Assembly (NCBI GenBank): GCA_021107345.1
Contig: JAIOSX010000039.1
Coordinates: 1 to 9,676, forward strand
DNA: 9,676 bases
DNA from: Candidatus Aegiribacteria sp.
GTDB taxonomy: Bacteria; Fermentibacterota; Fermentibacteria; Fermentibacterales; Fermentibacteraceae
Reading direction: 5' to 3'
Part shown: positions 1 to 6,202 of the stretch, piece by piece
How the letters are laid out: the number at the start of each line of letters is the position of its first letter
Position numbering within the stretch: the stretch's first letter is position 1
Translations under genes and position numbers: made by a program
The notes under the pieces: model-generated
Database searches by the model: none
Seen by the model: the letters and a program-made list of their open reading frames with translations, nothing else
Told to the model about the DNA's origin: nothing

Positions 1-138
1 AGGGTTATTGAAGCACTGCAACAACAGCTGGAGGATTCCCTGAGACAGGGAATGCTCTTCGAGGACGAAATTGTCGACAGGCTTGTCGAATGGGGATGGG
101 GGGTTGCGGGAAAAAGGAACGGCAGCCCTACCTTATGA
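1..138 (+). CDS. C-terminal end of an unidentified protein (partial at left edge)
   Basis: Frame 1 is open from the window edge to a TGA at 136-138, giving the last 45 residues (RVIEALQQQLEDSL... to ...NGSPTL). The stretch is rich in Glu, Gln, Leu and Asp with helical periodicity, and ends in a short basic, glycine-containing tail. No motif identifies a family. The stop lies inside the 3' end of the convergent subtilase gene, giving an 11-bp tail-to-tail overlap, which is common between convergent bacterial genes and supports this being a genuine gene end rather than a chance open frame. Only the end is present, so function, start and localisation cannot be stated. The codon usage and the clean amphipathic pattern look coding, but over 45 codons this is modest evidence. 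Confidence 0.5.
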   Translation, partial: RVIEALQQQLEDSLRQGMLFEDEIVDRLVEWGWGVAGKRNGSPTL

Positions 139-1759
139 CCACCATGCGTTCGGTGACAGAGAAATTCCCTGCACGCATATGGCAGAAGTAGATGCCCTCC
201 AGAAGTCCCTGGAAATTCACTGTATGCTCCCCGCCGGTATACTCCCCATAGGACTCCATGATTTTCCTGCCTGTTATATCGTAGATATGAAGCTCCACCG
301 ATCCCGGTACCGCTACCGAGATTCTGACAGATAATGCTCCGCCATGGGAAGGATTCTCCAGTGGACTAAGTCCCCAGGAGGATTGGCTCTCTTCGAAGAC
401 GGTATCCTCGATGTCTACCATTGAGAGTGCCAGAGAGCAATTTATAAGACCGAATCCATACTCGGTATCGTATCCTGTTGGACCCAGGTCTGTTGCAGTA
501 TTATGTAGTATTGTTCGGATGTCTTCTACATCACTACAGCCCCGGGATATCATAAGGGCAACAAGTCCTGAAACATGTGGGCATGCCATCGATGTTCCCT
601 GAAAGAACCAGCATACGAAAGAGGTTACATCTGCCAGATCGCTTCCTGAGTGATAGTGGTGGTAAGTTTGCTGTAATACTCCATCTACGTTTCCATCATT
701 GTCCTGGTCGAGCAATGTGTTTCCACCCGGCGCCATTAACTCCATTCCGGCGCCATAATTAGAATATGGTGCTCTGGTTCCGTCCCACTGGACTGATCCA
801 ACTGCAATTACTTCCAGATATCTGGCAGGGTACCCAATTGGACTGCTGTAATCATTCCCCGTGGCAGCAACGGTTACTATCCCCGCGGCATACGCATCTT
901 CAATAGCTGCTTCCACGATTGGCATTGGTAATGGTGATCTTATACTCATGTTTATAACATCTGCTCCTTTCCACCTTGCCCAATCAACACCATCCGCTAT
1001 ACTGGATGAAGAGCCGCAGCCAGAATAACTGAGAACCTGAATTGGCATAATAGTACAGTTAAAAGCCATCCCGGCAGGACCGTATGCGTTATTGGTTGTC
1101 TGAGCGATAGTTCCACAGACATGCGTTCCATGACCATGCTGATCGTTGGGATGGTAATCCATGTGGATAAAGTCATACGGGCTTATGATACTGATTCCCG
1201 CAAGGTCCGGTGCCTGTGTATAAGTAGAACCGATTACTTCACTCTGTTCAGCTACAGGCACAGGATAATTCTCATAGGCAACGCCGCTGTCTAAAATCGC
1301 GATAATTACGGATGGATTTCCTCCCTGCTCAATATCCCAGGCATCCTCAAGGTAGATGAAGCCGGGTTTGTTGAAGTGCCACTGGTAGGAGTAATATGTA
1401 TCGTTAGGAGTCCAGGTTGCCTCTACAATACGATTTAAAGCGGCTACCCTCACCTCGGAGAGTGCACTATAAGTATCAATATATTCCTGCTCTTTTCCAG
1501 CAGAAACTTCGATTATCATACGGTTTGGCGTAACTATGCTCCTCTCTCTTACGAGGACTTCATAGCTTGCGTTCATTGTTCTTATTTGACTGTCGGTTAT
1601 ATGATCATGAAACCAGACTACTATCTCTCCCTCAATATACTCTTCCTCGATCAGGGATGAGGTGCAAAAATCACCTTCCCTTATCTCTGCAACTCCATAC
1701 ACTGTTTTCGTCATCCCAAAAATGGACATGCTGCCAATTAAAAGTAAGATCCAACGCAT
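128..1759 (-). CDS. Secreted subtilisin-like serine protease (S8) with type IX sorting domain
   Basis: An extracellular or cell-surface endopeptidase of the subtilase family, 543 aa from the chosen start. Order: signal peptide (about 1-22, MRWILLLIGSMSIFG then a short polar stretch); propeptide-like region (about 40-115) resembling subtilase inhibitor prodomains; catalytic domain (about 125-450); C-terminal type A-like Por/type IX sorting domain (about 464-543, with the beta-strand pattern ELHIYDITGRKI and LLEGIYFCHM and a terminal VVIR). Catalytic residues are all visible: Asp157 (AILDSG), His210 (GHGTHVCGT), oxyanion Asn302 (ATGND), Ser390 (GTSMACPHVSG). An acidic D-x-D-x-D-G loop at 351-360 between Asn302 and Ser390 is a probable calcium site. 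The ATG at 1763-1765 sits one base after AAAGGAG, too close; the second ATG at 1757-1759 has a 7-base spacing and was preferred. The protein is likely exported by Sec, crosses the outer membrane through the type IX-like system, and degrades external protein. It is probably monocistronic. S8 assignment is very secure; sorting-domain assignment is strong by pattern. Confidence 0.96.
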   Translation of the reverse strand: MRWILLLIGSMSIFGMTKTVYGVAEIREGDFCTSSLIEEEYIEGEIVVWFHDHITDSQIRTMNASYEVLVRERSIVTPNRMIIEVSAGKEQEYIDTYSALSEVRVAALNRIVEATWTPNDTYYSYQWHFNKPGFIYLEDAWDIEQGGNPSVIIAILDSGVAYENYPVPVAEQSEVIGSTYTQAPDLAGISIISPYDFIHMDYHPNDQHGHGTHVCGTIAQTTNNAYGPAGMAFNCTIMPIQVLSYSGCGSSSSIADGVDWARWKGADVINMSIRSPLPMPIVEAAIEDAYAAGIVTVAATGNDYSSPIGYPARYLEVIAVGSVQWDGTRAPYSNYGAGMELMAPGGNTLLDQDNDGNVDGVLQQTYHHYHSGSDLADVTSFVCWFFQGTSMACPHVSGLVALMISRGCSDVEDIRTILHNTATDLGPTGYDTEYGFGLINCSLALSMVDIEDTVFEESQSSWGLSPLENPSHGGALSVRISVAVPGSVELHIYDITGRKIMESYGEYTGGEHTVNFQGLLEGIYFCHMRAGNFSVTERMVVIR

Positions 1760-1766
1760 AAGCATT

Positions 1767-1773
1767 CTCCTTT
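1767..1773 (-). promoter_or_regulatory. Ribosome binding site deciding the subtilase start
   Basis: Read on the - strand this is AAAGGAG, seven bases before the ATG at 1757-1759 and only one base before the ATG at 1763-1765. The spacing favours the inner ATG, which also begins the signal peptide with a well-placed arginine (MRWILLLIG). Confidence 0.75.
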
Positions 1774-2188
1774 AAGGTTTAACATTCGTATTGTCACCAG
1801 GAAGCTCAATCTCAAGTCATGTCATGATTCGTTCTCAACATACCTCGTATATTCCCGGTATACCATGTGCTATTTCCTATCAATTAAGTCTACTTCCATT
1901 AACTCTACTCTGTCAATCGTTGGCCGGGATGAACCCCGGTTCCGTGATTTTGTGATAGACGAATACGGCATAATGGTATATCAAGGAAACCGGAATACTA
2001 TCAGAGAATATATATGCTTGAACTTCCCGGTACAGACGATTAGCTAGATTACTCCTAGTGTTGAGCAGCCGGACGTTCTGCAGGGCAGTATTACCGACAC
2101 TGTAAAACAAGCTCCCGGTAACAAGTTGTAAGAAGAAAAACATCCCCTGATAAGGAGACTAAATGATATCTATCTTTGAAGAATTGTT
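1774..2188. other. Gene-poor stretch between two - strand secreted-protein genes
   Basis: About 415 bases with no convincing gene on either strand. Short open frames here (for example + 1865-2047 and - 1913-2143) lack ribosome binding sites and recognisable protein character. On the - strand a weak promoter candidate for the subtilase is TTGACA (1911-1916), 18-base spacer, TAGACT (1887-1892). The string TCCCGGTA occurs three times (1853-1860, 2025-2032, 2113-2120). A weak terminator-like element for the gene ending at 2189 is a 5-bp stem (2143-2147 with 2154-2158, - strand) followed by a short T run (2136-2140). All of these are tentative; the stretch may be mostly leader and trailer DNA or the remains of a decayed gene. 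Confidence 0.5.
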
Positions 2189-2893
2189 TTAATATTCTCC
2201 GAAAAGATTCTTTATCTGGCCCCATGTTCCGCACTCCAGCGCTGATCCCGCATGAACGATAGTAATATTGTCCGCGCCTACATCCCATAATTGTATGATA
2301 CCGAACATGGCCGGATGCCACCACCAGATTTCCAGGCAATCCACGTTCACAATAATATCGTTCCAGTCTATCCCGAGGCGGAAGTTTTCAGGATCTATAC
2401 CGCATCCACCGTACCAGCCATCGGGAATGGGCTCGATCGACTGACTCGGAATAAGAAAGGTGTAATGTTCCCAGCCCTCACCCGGCTGTGGGATCACGGG
2501 GCCGGTGAAGTAGGCGAAATCATCATCTTCATAATTCCCAGGTGTACCGTTGGTGCATCGCAGAAGAATTGACATGTCAATCGTCGAGCCCCACTCGATG
2601 AAATCGGAACGACCGTCTATACTTATTGAAGTGACGTTCATGGAGCGATAGTTGCCCGTAAAATGATCTGCGTAGAATTCGCACCGGAGAATCGGTCCGA
2701 ATGTGATGAGATAATCGTTGTGAAACCAATACCCCGGATTTCCCCCGGATGACTCTATTTCATCGTAGGAATTTCCAAAGGTCCATCCCGCAGTATTTGT
2801 ACCGCCTTCGAAATCTTCGACGTACGTTTCTGCAGCTGCAAGGGGCACAGTACAAAGAAGAATGAATACCACCGTAAGTATCGTCAATCTCAT
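2189..2893 (-). CDS. Secreted protein with 'DFEGG...GWTFG' sandwich-like domain and C-terminal WGxIK tag
   Basis: A 234-aa exported protein of unknown function. Residues 1-21 form a clear Sec signal peptide (MRLTILTVVFILLCTVPLAAA), with cleavage near Ala-Ala-Ala/Glu. The mature part begins YVEDFEGGTNTAGWTFG and later carries FTGNYRSMNVTSISIDG (78-94), NGTPGNYEDDDFAYFTGP (115-132) and PGEGWEHYTFLIPSQ (137-151). This arrangement resembles bacterial secreted beta-sandwich proteins distantly like laminin-B domains; that is memory of a sequence style, not a search result. The last 13 residues, GTWGQIKNLFGEY, match the ends of two other secreted proteins in this window. Several cysteines (71, 113, 164, 186, 221) could form disulfides. 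The start at 2891-2893 was chosen because GGAG lies five bases upstream and the signal peptide begins there; upstream ATGs add a non-signal extension. It has its own near-consensus promoter and a palindrome at the -35. Role could be surface binding of a polymer, but this is not shown. Confidence 0.88.
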   Translation of the reverse strand: MRLTILTVVFILLCTVPLAAAETYVEDFEGGTNTAGWTFGNSYDEIESSGGNPGYWFHNDYLITFGPILRCEFYADHFTGNYRSMNVTSISIDGRSDFIEWGSTIDMSILLRCTNGTPGNYEDDDFAYFTGPVIPQPGEGWEHYTFLIPSQSIEPIPDGWYGGCGIDPENFRLGIDWNDIIVNVDCLEIWWWHPAMFGIIQLWDVGADNITIVHAGSALECGTWGQIKNLFGEY

Positions 2894-2945
2894 TTTTACT
2901 CCAATCGAACTATTCCGAATACAAGTCATGATTAACTGTGGAGTG

Positions 2946-2974
2946 AGTATAAAAAAGGTGCATTGTAGTGTCAA
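2946..2974 (-). promoter_or_regulatory. Near-consensus sigma70 promoter for the secreted protein gene at 2189-2893
   Basis: On the - strand: TTGACA (2969-2974), exactly 17 bases, then TATACT (2946-2951). The -35 is a perfect consensus and the -10 matches five of six positions. Transcription would start near 2939, giving a leader of about 45 bases before the ATG. The -35 shares its first three bases with the end of the adjacent palindrome, so a protein bound there would be expected to affect this promoter. Confidence 0.8.
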
Positions 2975-2998
2975 GGAAGTTTCCCGGAAACTTCCTTG
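2972..2998. repeat. Perfect 13-bp-arm palindrome in a divergent promoter region (operator candidate)
   Basis: The 27 bases read the same on both strands around a single central base; each arm is CAAGGAAGTTTCC or its complement. It overlaps the last three bases of the palindrome with the -35 of the leftward gene and lies about 38 bases upstream of the -35 proposed for the rightward helix-turn-helix gene. It has no T run directly after it on the + strand, and on the - strand it precedes a promoter, so an operator is a better reading than a terminator. It could still act as a hairpin in read-through RNA. Confidence 0.7.
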
Positions 2999-3035
2999 CT
3001 ATGTCATAAGAACGTCCGGACCTTTTCCAGCCTCG

Positions 3036-3065
3036 TTGATTGTGCTAGTGTAGTAGTATTATGAT
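3036..3065 (+). promoter_or_regulatory. Candidate promoter of the helix-turn-helix gene
   Basis: TTGATT (3036-3041), 18-base spacer, TATGAT (3060-3065). The -35 matches four of six and the -10 five of six consensus positions. The predicted start near 3072 would leave a short leader carrying the ribosome binding site GGAGG (3078-3082). Plausible but not as strong as the divergent promoter. Confidence 0.45.
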
Positions 3066-3090
3066 GCGTTGAATAATGGAGGTTGAATGA

Positions 3091-4347
3091 ATGACTTCAA
3101 GCATTGATGGCGGAGAATCCGAAAACGATCTTGAGAGGCGTATAGCCGATACAGGATCAATGCTTGCTGCTACACTGGGCAAAGTGATTGAGCAGATCCC
3201 AGGGAATCCCCATGGCCCACAGACTCTTGCCCGTCTTCTCGGGATTAACAAGGTTCTCACCAGCCGTATACTGAAAGCTCTCAGATCCAGGGATTCCATC
3301 GCCGTAATGCATCACATACCCGGTCCGGAACCGCTGAGACGTTTCCTTCGTCATGCGGGCAGGCACGTAGCGGGGACAGACGTGATTGATGCAGCGCTTA
3401 ACGCTGTTGATCAGTTTGACTTGCTTATTCGCCAGGAGACAGGTGACCGCGCATCTCTCAATGCAATCATCAGCGCATGGCTGCCCGAAGCACGCAGGGA
3501 TTTCGAACTAAGACGAAAACAGGCAGCCTTTCGCGCAATGAGCGAACTGAAGGGTGTGCTCGTTGAAACGAATCTTGCAACAGTTATACTTCATCCGTCG
3601 GATGGAGGCGACAAAATAGATATAGTCTGGATAATCGGTCAACTCGGGCTACAGCGTCTGAGACCGGGGGCGACGATTAAGCTTGCCACAAGGCGAATCA
3701 CCGAGGATGTTGATACCCCGCGAGTGCCTCTTAATCTGGAAGGCAAACCTATTAAGACTTTGAATGATGCGCGACTTGAATCTTTCAGTACGTCATCGGA
3801 TGATGCTATCAGTGTTAATATGGTTAGTGATGTTATACACTATACACTGAAAAACGGCAGCTTCGGCCGTGCTTCAATCGTTGATATCGTGCTTGCTGAA
3901 GTGAATCCTGCCGAAATGCCCCGCTATGTGGAGGCGGAACTCAATCGCAAGGGCTACGTTTTCGCAGACATAAATTTACCTTCCAGACTTCTCCTGTTCG
4001 ATGTGCTCGTTCATGAAGATATATACCCCGGCGCTGATCCGCAGTTACTTATCTACGATACCGCGTTTAATGGCGTTGCAGACATTAACGATCCATCCCG
4101 GGATATTGATCGAATTGAATCACTGGAAGTGATAAGGTCCCTTGGTACAGGCTCAGCGAAATGCCGCAATACCAATGTACCCCGCTATGTTGAATTACTT
4201 CGCTCCGTTTTTTCGCATCTTCAGTGGAACGATCTCGAATTCCGCGGGTATCGATGCGCAATCGATTTTCCTGTTTACGGCACGCAGGTGGTTATGACGT
4301 TCGTTCCCCCACCACCTCCAGAAGGACAGCCAGAAAACGAATTGTAA
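3091..4347 (+). CDS. Cytoplasmic protein with N-terminal winged helix-turn-helix-like domain, function unknown
   Basis: A 418-aa protein without signal peptide or membrane segment. The N-terminal part looks like a winged helix: helix about 23-36 (SMLAATLGKVIEQI), helix 42-51 (GPQTLARLLG), recognition-like helix 53-66 (NKVLTSRILKALRS), then a short wing (SIAVMHHIPGPEP). This resembles the DNA-binding part of IclR/MarR-like regulators. The remaining 330 residues are an alpha/beta region with no motif I recognise; it may be a ligand- or partner-binding module. The end is proline-rich (VPPPPPEGQPENEL). GGAGG at 3078-3082 lies eight bases before the chosen ATG; an ATG four bases earlier leads to a stop after six codons. 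Divergent from the secreted-protein gene, with a palindrome in between, so it may control that gene, itself, or both. It has no clear terminator after it. DNA binding is inferred; effector and targets are unknown. Confidence 0.85.
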   Translation: MTSSIDGGESENDLERRIADTGSMLAATLGKVIEQIPGNPHGPQTLARLLGINKVLTSRILKALRSRDSIAVMHHIPGPEPLRRFLRHAGRHVAGTDVIDAALNAVDQFDLLIRQETGDRASLNAIISAWLPEARRDFELRRKQAAFRAMSELKGVLVETNLATVILHPSDGGDKIDIVWIIGQLGLQRLRPGATIKLATRRITEDVDTPRVPLNLEGKPIKTLNDARLESFSTSSDDAISVNMVSDVIHYTLKNGSFGRASIVDIVLAEVNPAEMPRYVEAELNRKGYVFADINLPSRLLLFDVLVHEDIYPGADPQLLIYDTAFNGVADINDPSRDIDRIESLEVIRSLGTGSAKCRNTNVPRYVELLRSVFSHLQWNDLEFRGYRCAIDFPVYGTQVVMTFVPPPPPEGQPENEL

Positions 4348-4551
4348 CGAAACTCGTATAATAGAGATATTGGCTATACTTCAGTAAAATGCTCACATCT
4401 TCCTCTCTCCCAAGAATATTCCCCATACATCCGATTGACAAGGGTATTCAGGACAAAGCAAGTGATCATAAGATGCCCGGTATGCATTGCAGATATGGAA
4501 TTGTTGTTTAAAGATACATACTGGGCAATCATTTAGCTCAAGCGTAACTAC
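4348..4551. other. Intergenic stretch before the 4619 gene
   Basis: About 200 bases after the helix-turn-helix gene. I see no coding frame with a ribosome binding site, no stable hairpin with a T run and no repeat. A TTGACA at 4435-4440 has no matching -10 element. The stretch ends at the promoter described next. Confidence 0.4.
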
Positions 4552-4579
4552 TTGACGAATAGACTTCTTATGTTATCAT
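4552..4579 (+). promoter_or_regulatory. Candidate promoter of the 4619-5422 gene
   Basis: TTGACG (4552-4557), 16-base spacer, TATCAT (4574-4579), five of six matches in each box. The -10 lies within the first copy of a 10-base direct repeat, TGTTATCATT (4571-4580 and 4584-4593). A second TATCAT in the other copy could serve as an alternative -10 or the repeat could be a regulator site. The ribosome binding site AAAGGAG (4607-4613) follows. Confidence 0.55.
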
Positions 4580-4593
4580 TATCTGTTATCATT
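4571..4593 (+). repeat. Tandem direct repeat TGTTATCATT x2 at the -10 region
   Basis: Two identical 10-base copies separated by three bases (period 13). The first covers the proposed -10 box and the second lies at the expected transcription start. It may be chance in AT-rich promoter DNA or a binding site. Confidence 0.5.
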
Positions 4594-4618
4594 CTCACAA
4601 CTAACGAAAGGAGATATT

Positions 4619-5422
4619 ATGAAGTATCTGCTTCTCATAACAGCACTTATCGTTTCTATTGCTTTTGCAAACGATACATATGAATCCACAGGTGCGGAGG
4701 TTTCAGACGATATCAATATCGTTGAGGAGCCCGGTCCCATATGGGATGGTCCTCTCGCTGAGATTTTCAACAATGGCCCATGGTTCAACAGCGCGGGTAC
4801 GGGTTTCGGTGGCGCTGACGAATCAATACTTGAGTCCTGGTGTGATTTGTATGGTTCGGGATGCCAGCTTGAACATGATAATCTTGTCGCAGATGACTTC
4901 GAAGTTCCCACAGGCGAAACCTGGGAGATCACCTCTATTACAGTCGGTGGATACCAGTCTTTTACACCCACAACACCCACTATCAACGGTTTCTATTTTG
5001 CTGGTTACGATGATAATCCCAATTTCGGAACCGTTATATACGGCGATATTTATACAAACGTATTCACCAGTGCCGTATGGAGCGGGGTCTATCGTGTTAC
5101 AGAGTCAGGCTCCGGAACAAACACGGACAGAGCCATTCACGCCATTACAGCCGAGCTTTCAACTCCCTGGATTGTAACAGAAGGAACTTACTGGGTTGGC
5201 TGGCAGCTTGACGGAACCGCATCTTCTGGTCCGTGGGCTCCTTTCGTTGTCATTATGGGAACTCAGGTTACAGGAAACAGCTATCAGAGCACAGATGGCG
5301 GTATTGTCTGGGACCCGATCTTAAACGGAGGATACATGCAGGGTATCCTGATGATATTTGAGGGTGAAGTGGTTGTTTCTCTTGACCAGACAACATGGGG
5401 ATCCATAAAATCGATATTCTAG
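4619..5422 (+). CDS. Secreted protein of unknown function with C-terminal WGxIK tag
   Basis: A 267-aa exported protein. Residues 1-17 are a signal peptide (MKYLLLITALIVSIAFA) with likely cleavage before NDTYES. The mature protein is acidic and rich in Gly, Thr, Trp, Tyr and Ser, as in beta-sandwich surface proteins. A segment at 90-113 (VADDFEVPTGETWEITSITVGG) and a later YWVGWQLDG (191-199) resemble a recurrent but uncharacterised secreted domain seen in many bacteria; I recall the style but cannot name the family. The two cysteines at 75 and 82 could form a disulfide. The last ten residues, TTWGSIKSIF, match the ends of two other secreted proteins here. AAAGGAG sits five bases before the ATG. 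It is transcribed alone: promoter upstream and a rho-independent terminator 27 bases after the stop. It probably acts at or outside the cell surface; ligand or substrate unknown. Confidence 0.9.
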   Translation: MKYLLLITALIVSIAFANDTYESTGAEVSDDINIVEEPGPIWDGPLAEIFNNGPWFNSAGTGFGGADESILESWCDLYGSGCQLEHDNLVADDFEVPTGETWEITSITVGGYQSFTPTTPTINGFYFAGYDDNPNFGTVIYGDIYTNVFTSAVWSGVYRVTESGSGTNTDRAIHAITAELSTPWIVTEGTYWVGWQLDGTASSGPWAPFVVIMGTQVTGNSYQSTDGGIVWDPILNGGYMQGILMIFEGEVVVSLDQTTWGSIKSIF

Positions 5423-5448
5423 GTTCCTTATAATGAGTTCTCCATCGA

Positions 5449-5483
5449 GTTGAGAGCGCGGAATTTCCGCGCCCTCAACTTTT
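5449..5483 (+). terminator. Rho-independent terminator after the 4619-5422 gene
   Basis: A GC-rich hairpin: GTTGAGAGCGCGGAA (5449-5463) pairs with TTCCGCGCCCTCAAC (5465-5479), one A-C mismatch and a very short loop, followed directly by TTTT (5480-5483). It stands 27 bases after the stop codon. It should separate this gene from the lamin-tail operon downstream. Confidence 0.85.
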
Positions 5484-5503
5484 AATGGAGCTTGCACGGG
5501 GAG

Positions 5504-5532
5504 TTGACAATGAAGACATTACCTTCTATGAA
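5504..5532 (+). promoter_or_regulatory. Candidate promoter of the lamin-tail/hydrolase/barrel operon
   Basis: TTGACA (5504-5509), 17-base spacer, TATGAA (5527-5532). The -35 is a perfect consensus and the -10 matches four of six positions. The -35 lies exactly between the ribosome-binding-like GGGGAG and the ATG of a possible 28-codon leader ORF, so both cannot be used on the same transcript. Confidence 0.55.
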
Positions 5533-5596
5533 ATATGGTGAGGGTTGCCCTTGTACGTTCTTCAAAGGGACAACCTTCAAAGGAGGTAACTCATGA
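5510..5596 (+). CDS. Possible 28-codon leader ORF overlapping the lamin-tail gene start
   Basis: ATG at 5510 is preceded by GGGGAG (5498-5503) with a six-base spacing. The peptide begins MKTLPSMKYGEGCPCTFF, includes a Cys-Pro-Cys, and ends with TGA at 5594-5596, so its stop overlaps the next gene's ATG as ATGA, the arrangement of translationally coupled genes. Against it: the ribosome-binding sequence and ATG straddle what looks like the -35 of the operon promoter, the upstream terminator would limit transcription into it, and the peptide has no known family. It could be an expressed leader peptide only if transcription begins upstream of 5498. Confidence 0.3.
   Translation: MKTLPSMKYGEGCPCTFFKGTTFKGGNS
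5543..5575 (+). promoter_or_regulatory. Leader hairpin with repeated CTTCAAAGG near the ribosome binding site
   Basis: GGTTGCCCTT (5543-5552) can pair with AAGGGACAACC (5565-5575) with one bulged A. CTTCAAAGG occurs twice (5560-5568 and 5575-5583); the second copy forms the start of the AAAGGAGG ribosome binding site of the lamin-tail gene. The CCCTT arm could in principle pair with either copy, which would make it a candidate translation control element. This is based on complementarity only. Confidence 0.35.
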
Positions 5597-6183
5597 TTCT
5601 TGTATTCATTATGATTTTTTCACAGATACCGATGACCGATGGAGGTATACTCTCATCCAATAGTGTTGTACTGAATGAGTTCATGGCATGTCCGAATAGT
5701 TCATTTACCGAAGCTGATGGTGAATGGATAGAGCTTTTTAACAACACAAATGACTGGATCAACCTGTCAGGATGGATAATAGAAAACAGTTACGGCCAGG
5801 AAATCACCCTGACTACATACCTGCTTCCTCCAGGAGGCTATTATGTACTGGCTGCTTCCGGAGACGAATCCCTTAACGGTGGTTTAACACCCAATTTCGT
5901 ATACTCCAATTTTACCATTCATGATGCCGGCAGGATTACCCTTATAAGCAACCCCAGAGTGTTGATTGATGAGATTGAGTACAATTCCAGCTGGCCAATT
6001 CAGACAGGTATCTCCTGCGAAAGGATAAATCCCGGATGGGTTTCCAATCATGCTTCAACATGGGATCTTTCGCTGATGTCCTACGGTAACGGAGACATGG
6101 GAACTCCAGGTACCCAGAACAGCGTTTATGAGAACTCGTTTGCTCAGAACAGCTGGGCTTTCATCAAGGCATTTGTAGAGTAG
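5593..6183 (+). CDS. Secreted lamin-tail-domain (LTD) protein with C-terminal WxxIK tag
   Basis: A 196-aa exported protein, essentially a signal peptide plus one lamin tail domain. The N-terminus (MILVFIMIFSQIPMTDGG) is hydrophobic but lacks basic residues; no upstream in-frame start is possible because TAA lies two codons before the ATG. The LTD spans about 24-180: VVLNEFMACP, then GEWIELFNNTNDWINLSGW (43-61), LPPGGYYVLA (78-87) and the typical terminal GTPGTQNSVY (170-179). LTDs are Ig-like beta-sandwiches that in bacteria accompany secreted nucleases and ComEC-like hydrolases and may bind nucleic acid or surfaces. The end NSWAFIKAFVE matches the WGxIK tag of two other secreted proteins. 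GGAGG lies six bases before the ATG. It is first in an operon with a ComEC-like hydrolase (19-base gap) and a PorV-like barrel. A partner role to the hydrolase is inferred. Confidence 0.9.
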   Translation: MILVFIMIFSQIPMTDGGILSSNSVVLNEFMACPNSSFTEADGEWIELFNNTNDWINLSGWIIENSYGQEITLTTYLLPPGGYYVLAASGDESLNGGLTPNFVYSNFTIHDAGRITLISNPRVLIDEIEYNSSWPIQTGISCERINPGWVSNHASTWDLSLMSYGNGDMGTPGTQNSVYENSFAQNSWAFIKAFVE

Positions 6184-6202
6184 ACTGAACGGGAAGAATT
6201 TC

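Noticed and set aside
1913..2143. - strand 76-codon open frame in the gene-poor gap
   Set aside because: No ribosome binding site before its ATG, no recognisable domain, and composition unlike the neighbouring genes. A decayed gene cannot be excluded.
2154..2192. GGAGA followed by ATG (2163) opening a 9-codon + strand ORF
   Set aside because: The ribosome-binding spacing is good, but the ORF is only nine codons, has no known role and runs into the end of the convergent gene.
2972..2998. Palindrome as a rho-independent terminator
   Set aside because: No T run directly follows on the + strand, and on the - strand it immediately precedes a strong promoter and the start of a gene rather than a gene end.
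3087..3107. Alternative ATG at 3087 for the helix-turn-helix gene
   Set aside because: That frame stops after six codons; the ATG at 3091 has an eight-base spacing from GGAGG and opens the 418-codon frame.
4435..4440. TTGACA in the 4348-4551 intergenic stretch as a promoter
   Set aside because: No acceptable -10 element at 15-19 bases downstream.
4659..5177. + strand 172-codon open frame inside the 4619-5422 gene
   Set aside because: It lies wholly within a gene with a signal peptide, ribosome binding site and terminator; it has no ribosome binding site and its translation has no protein-like character.
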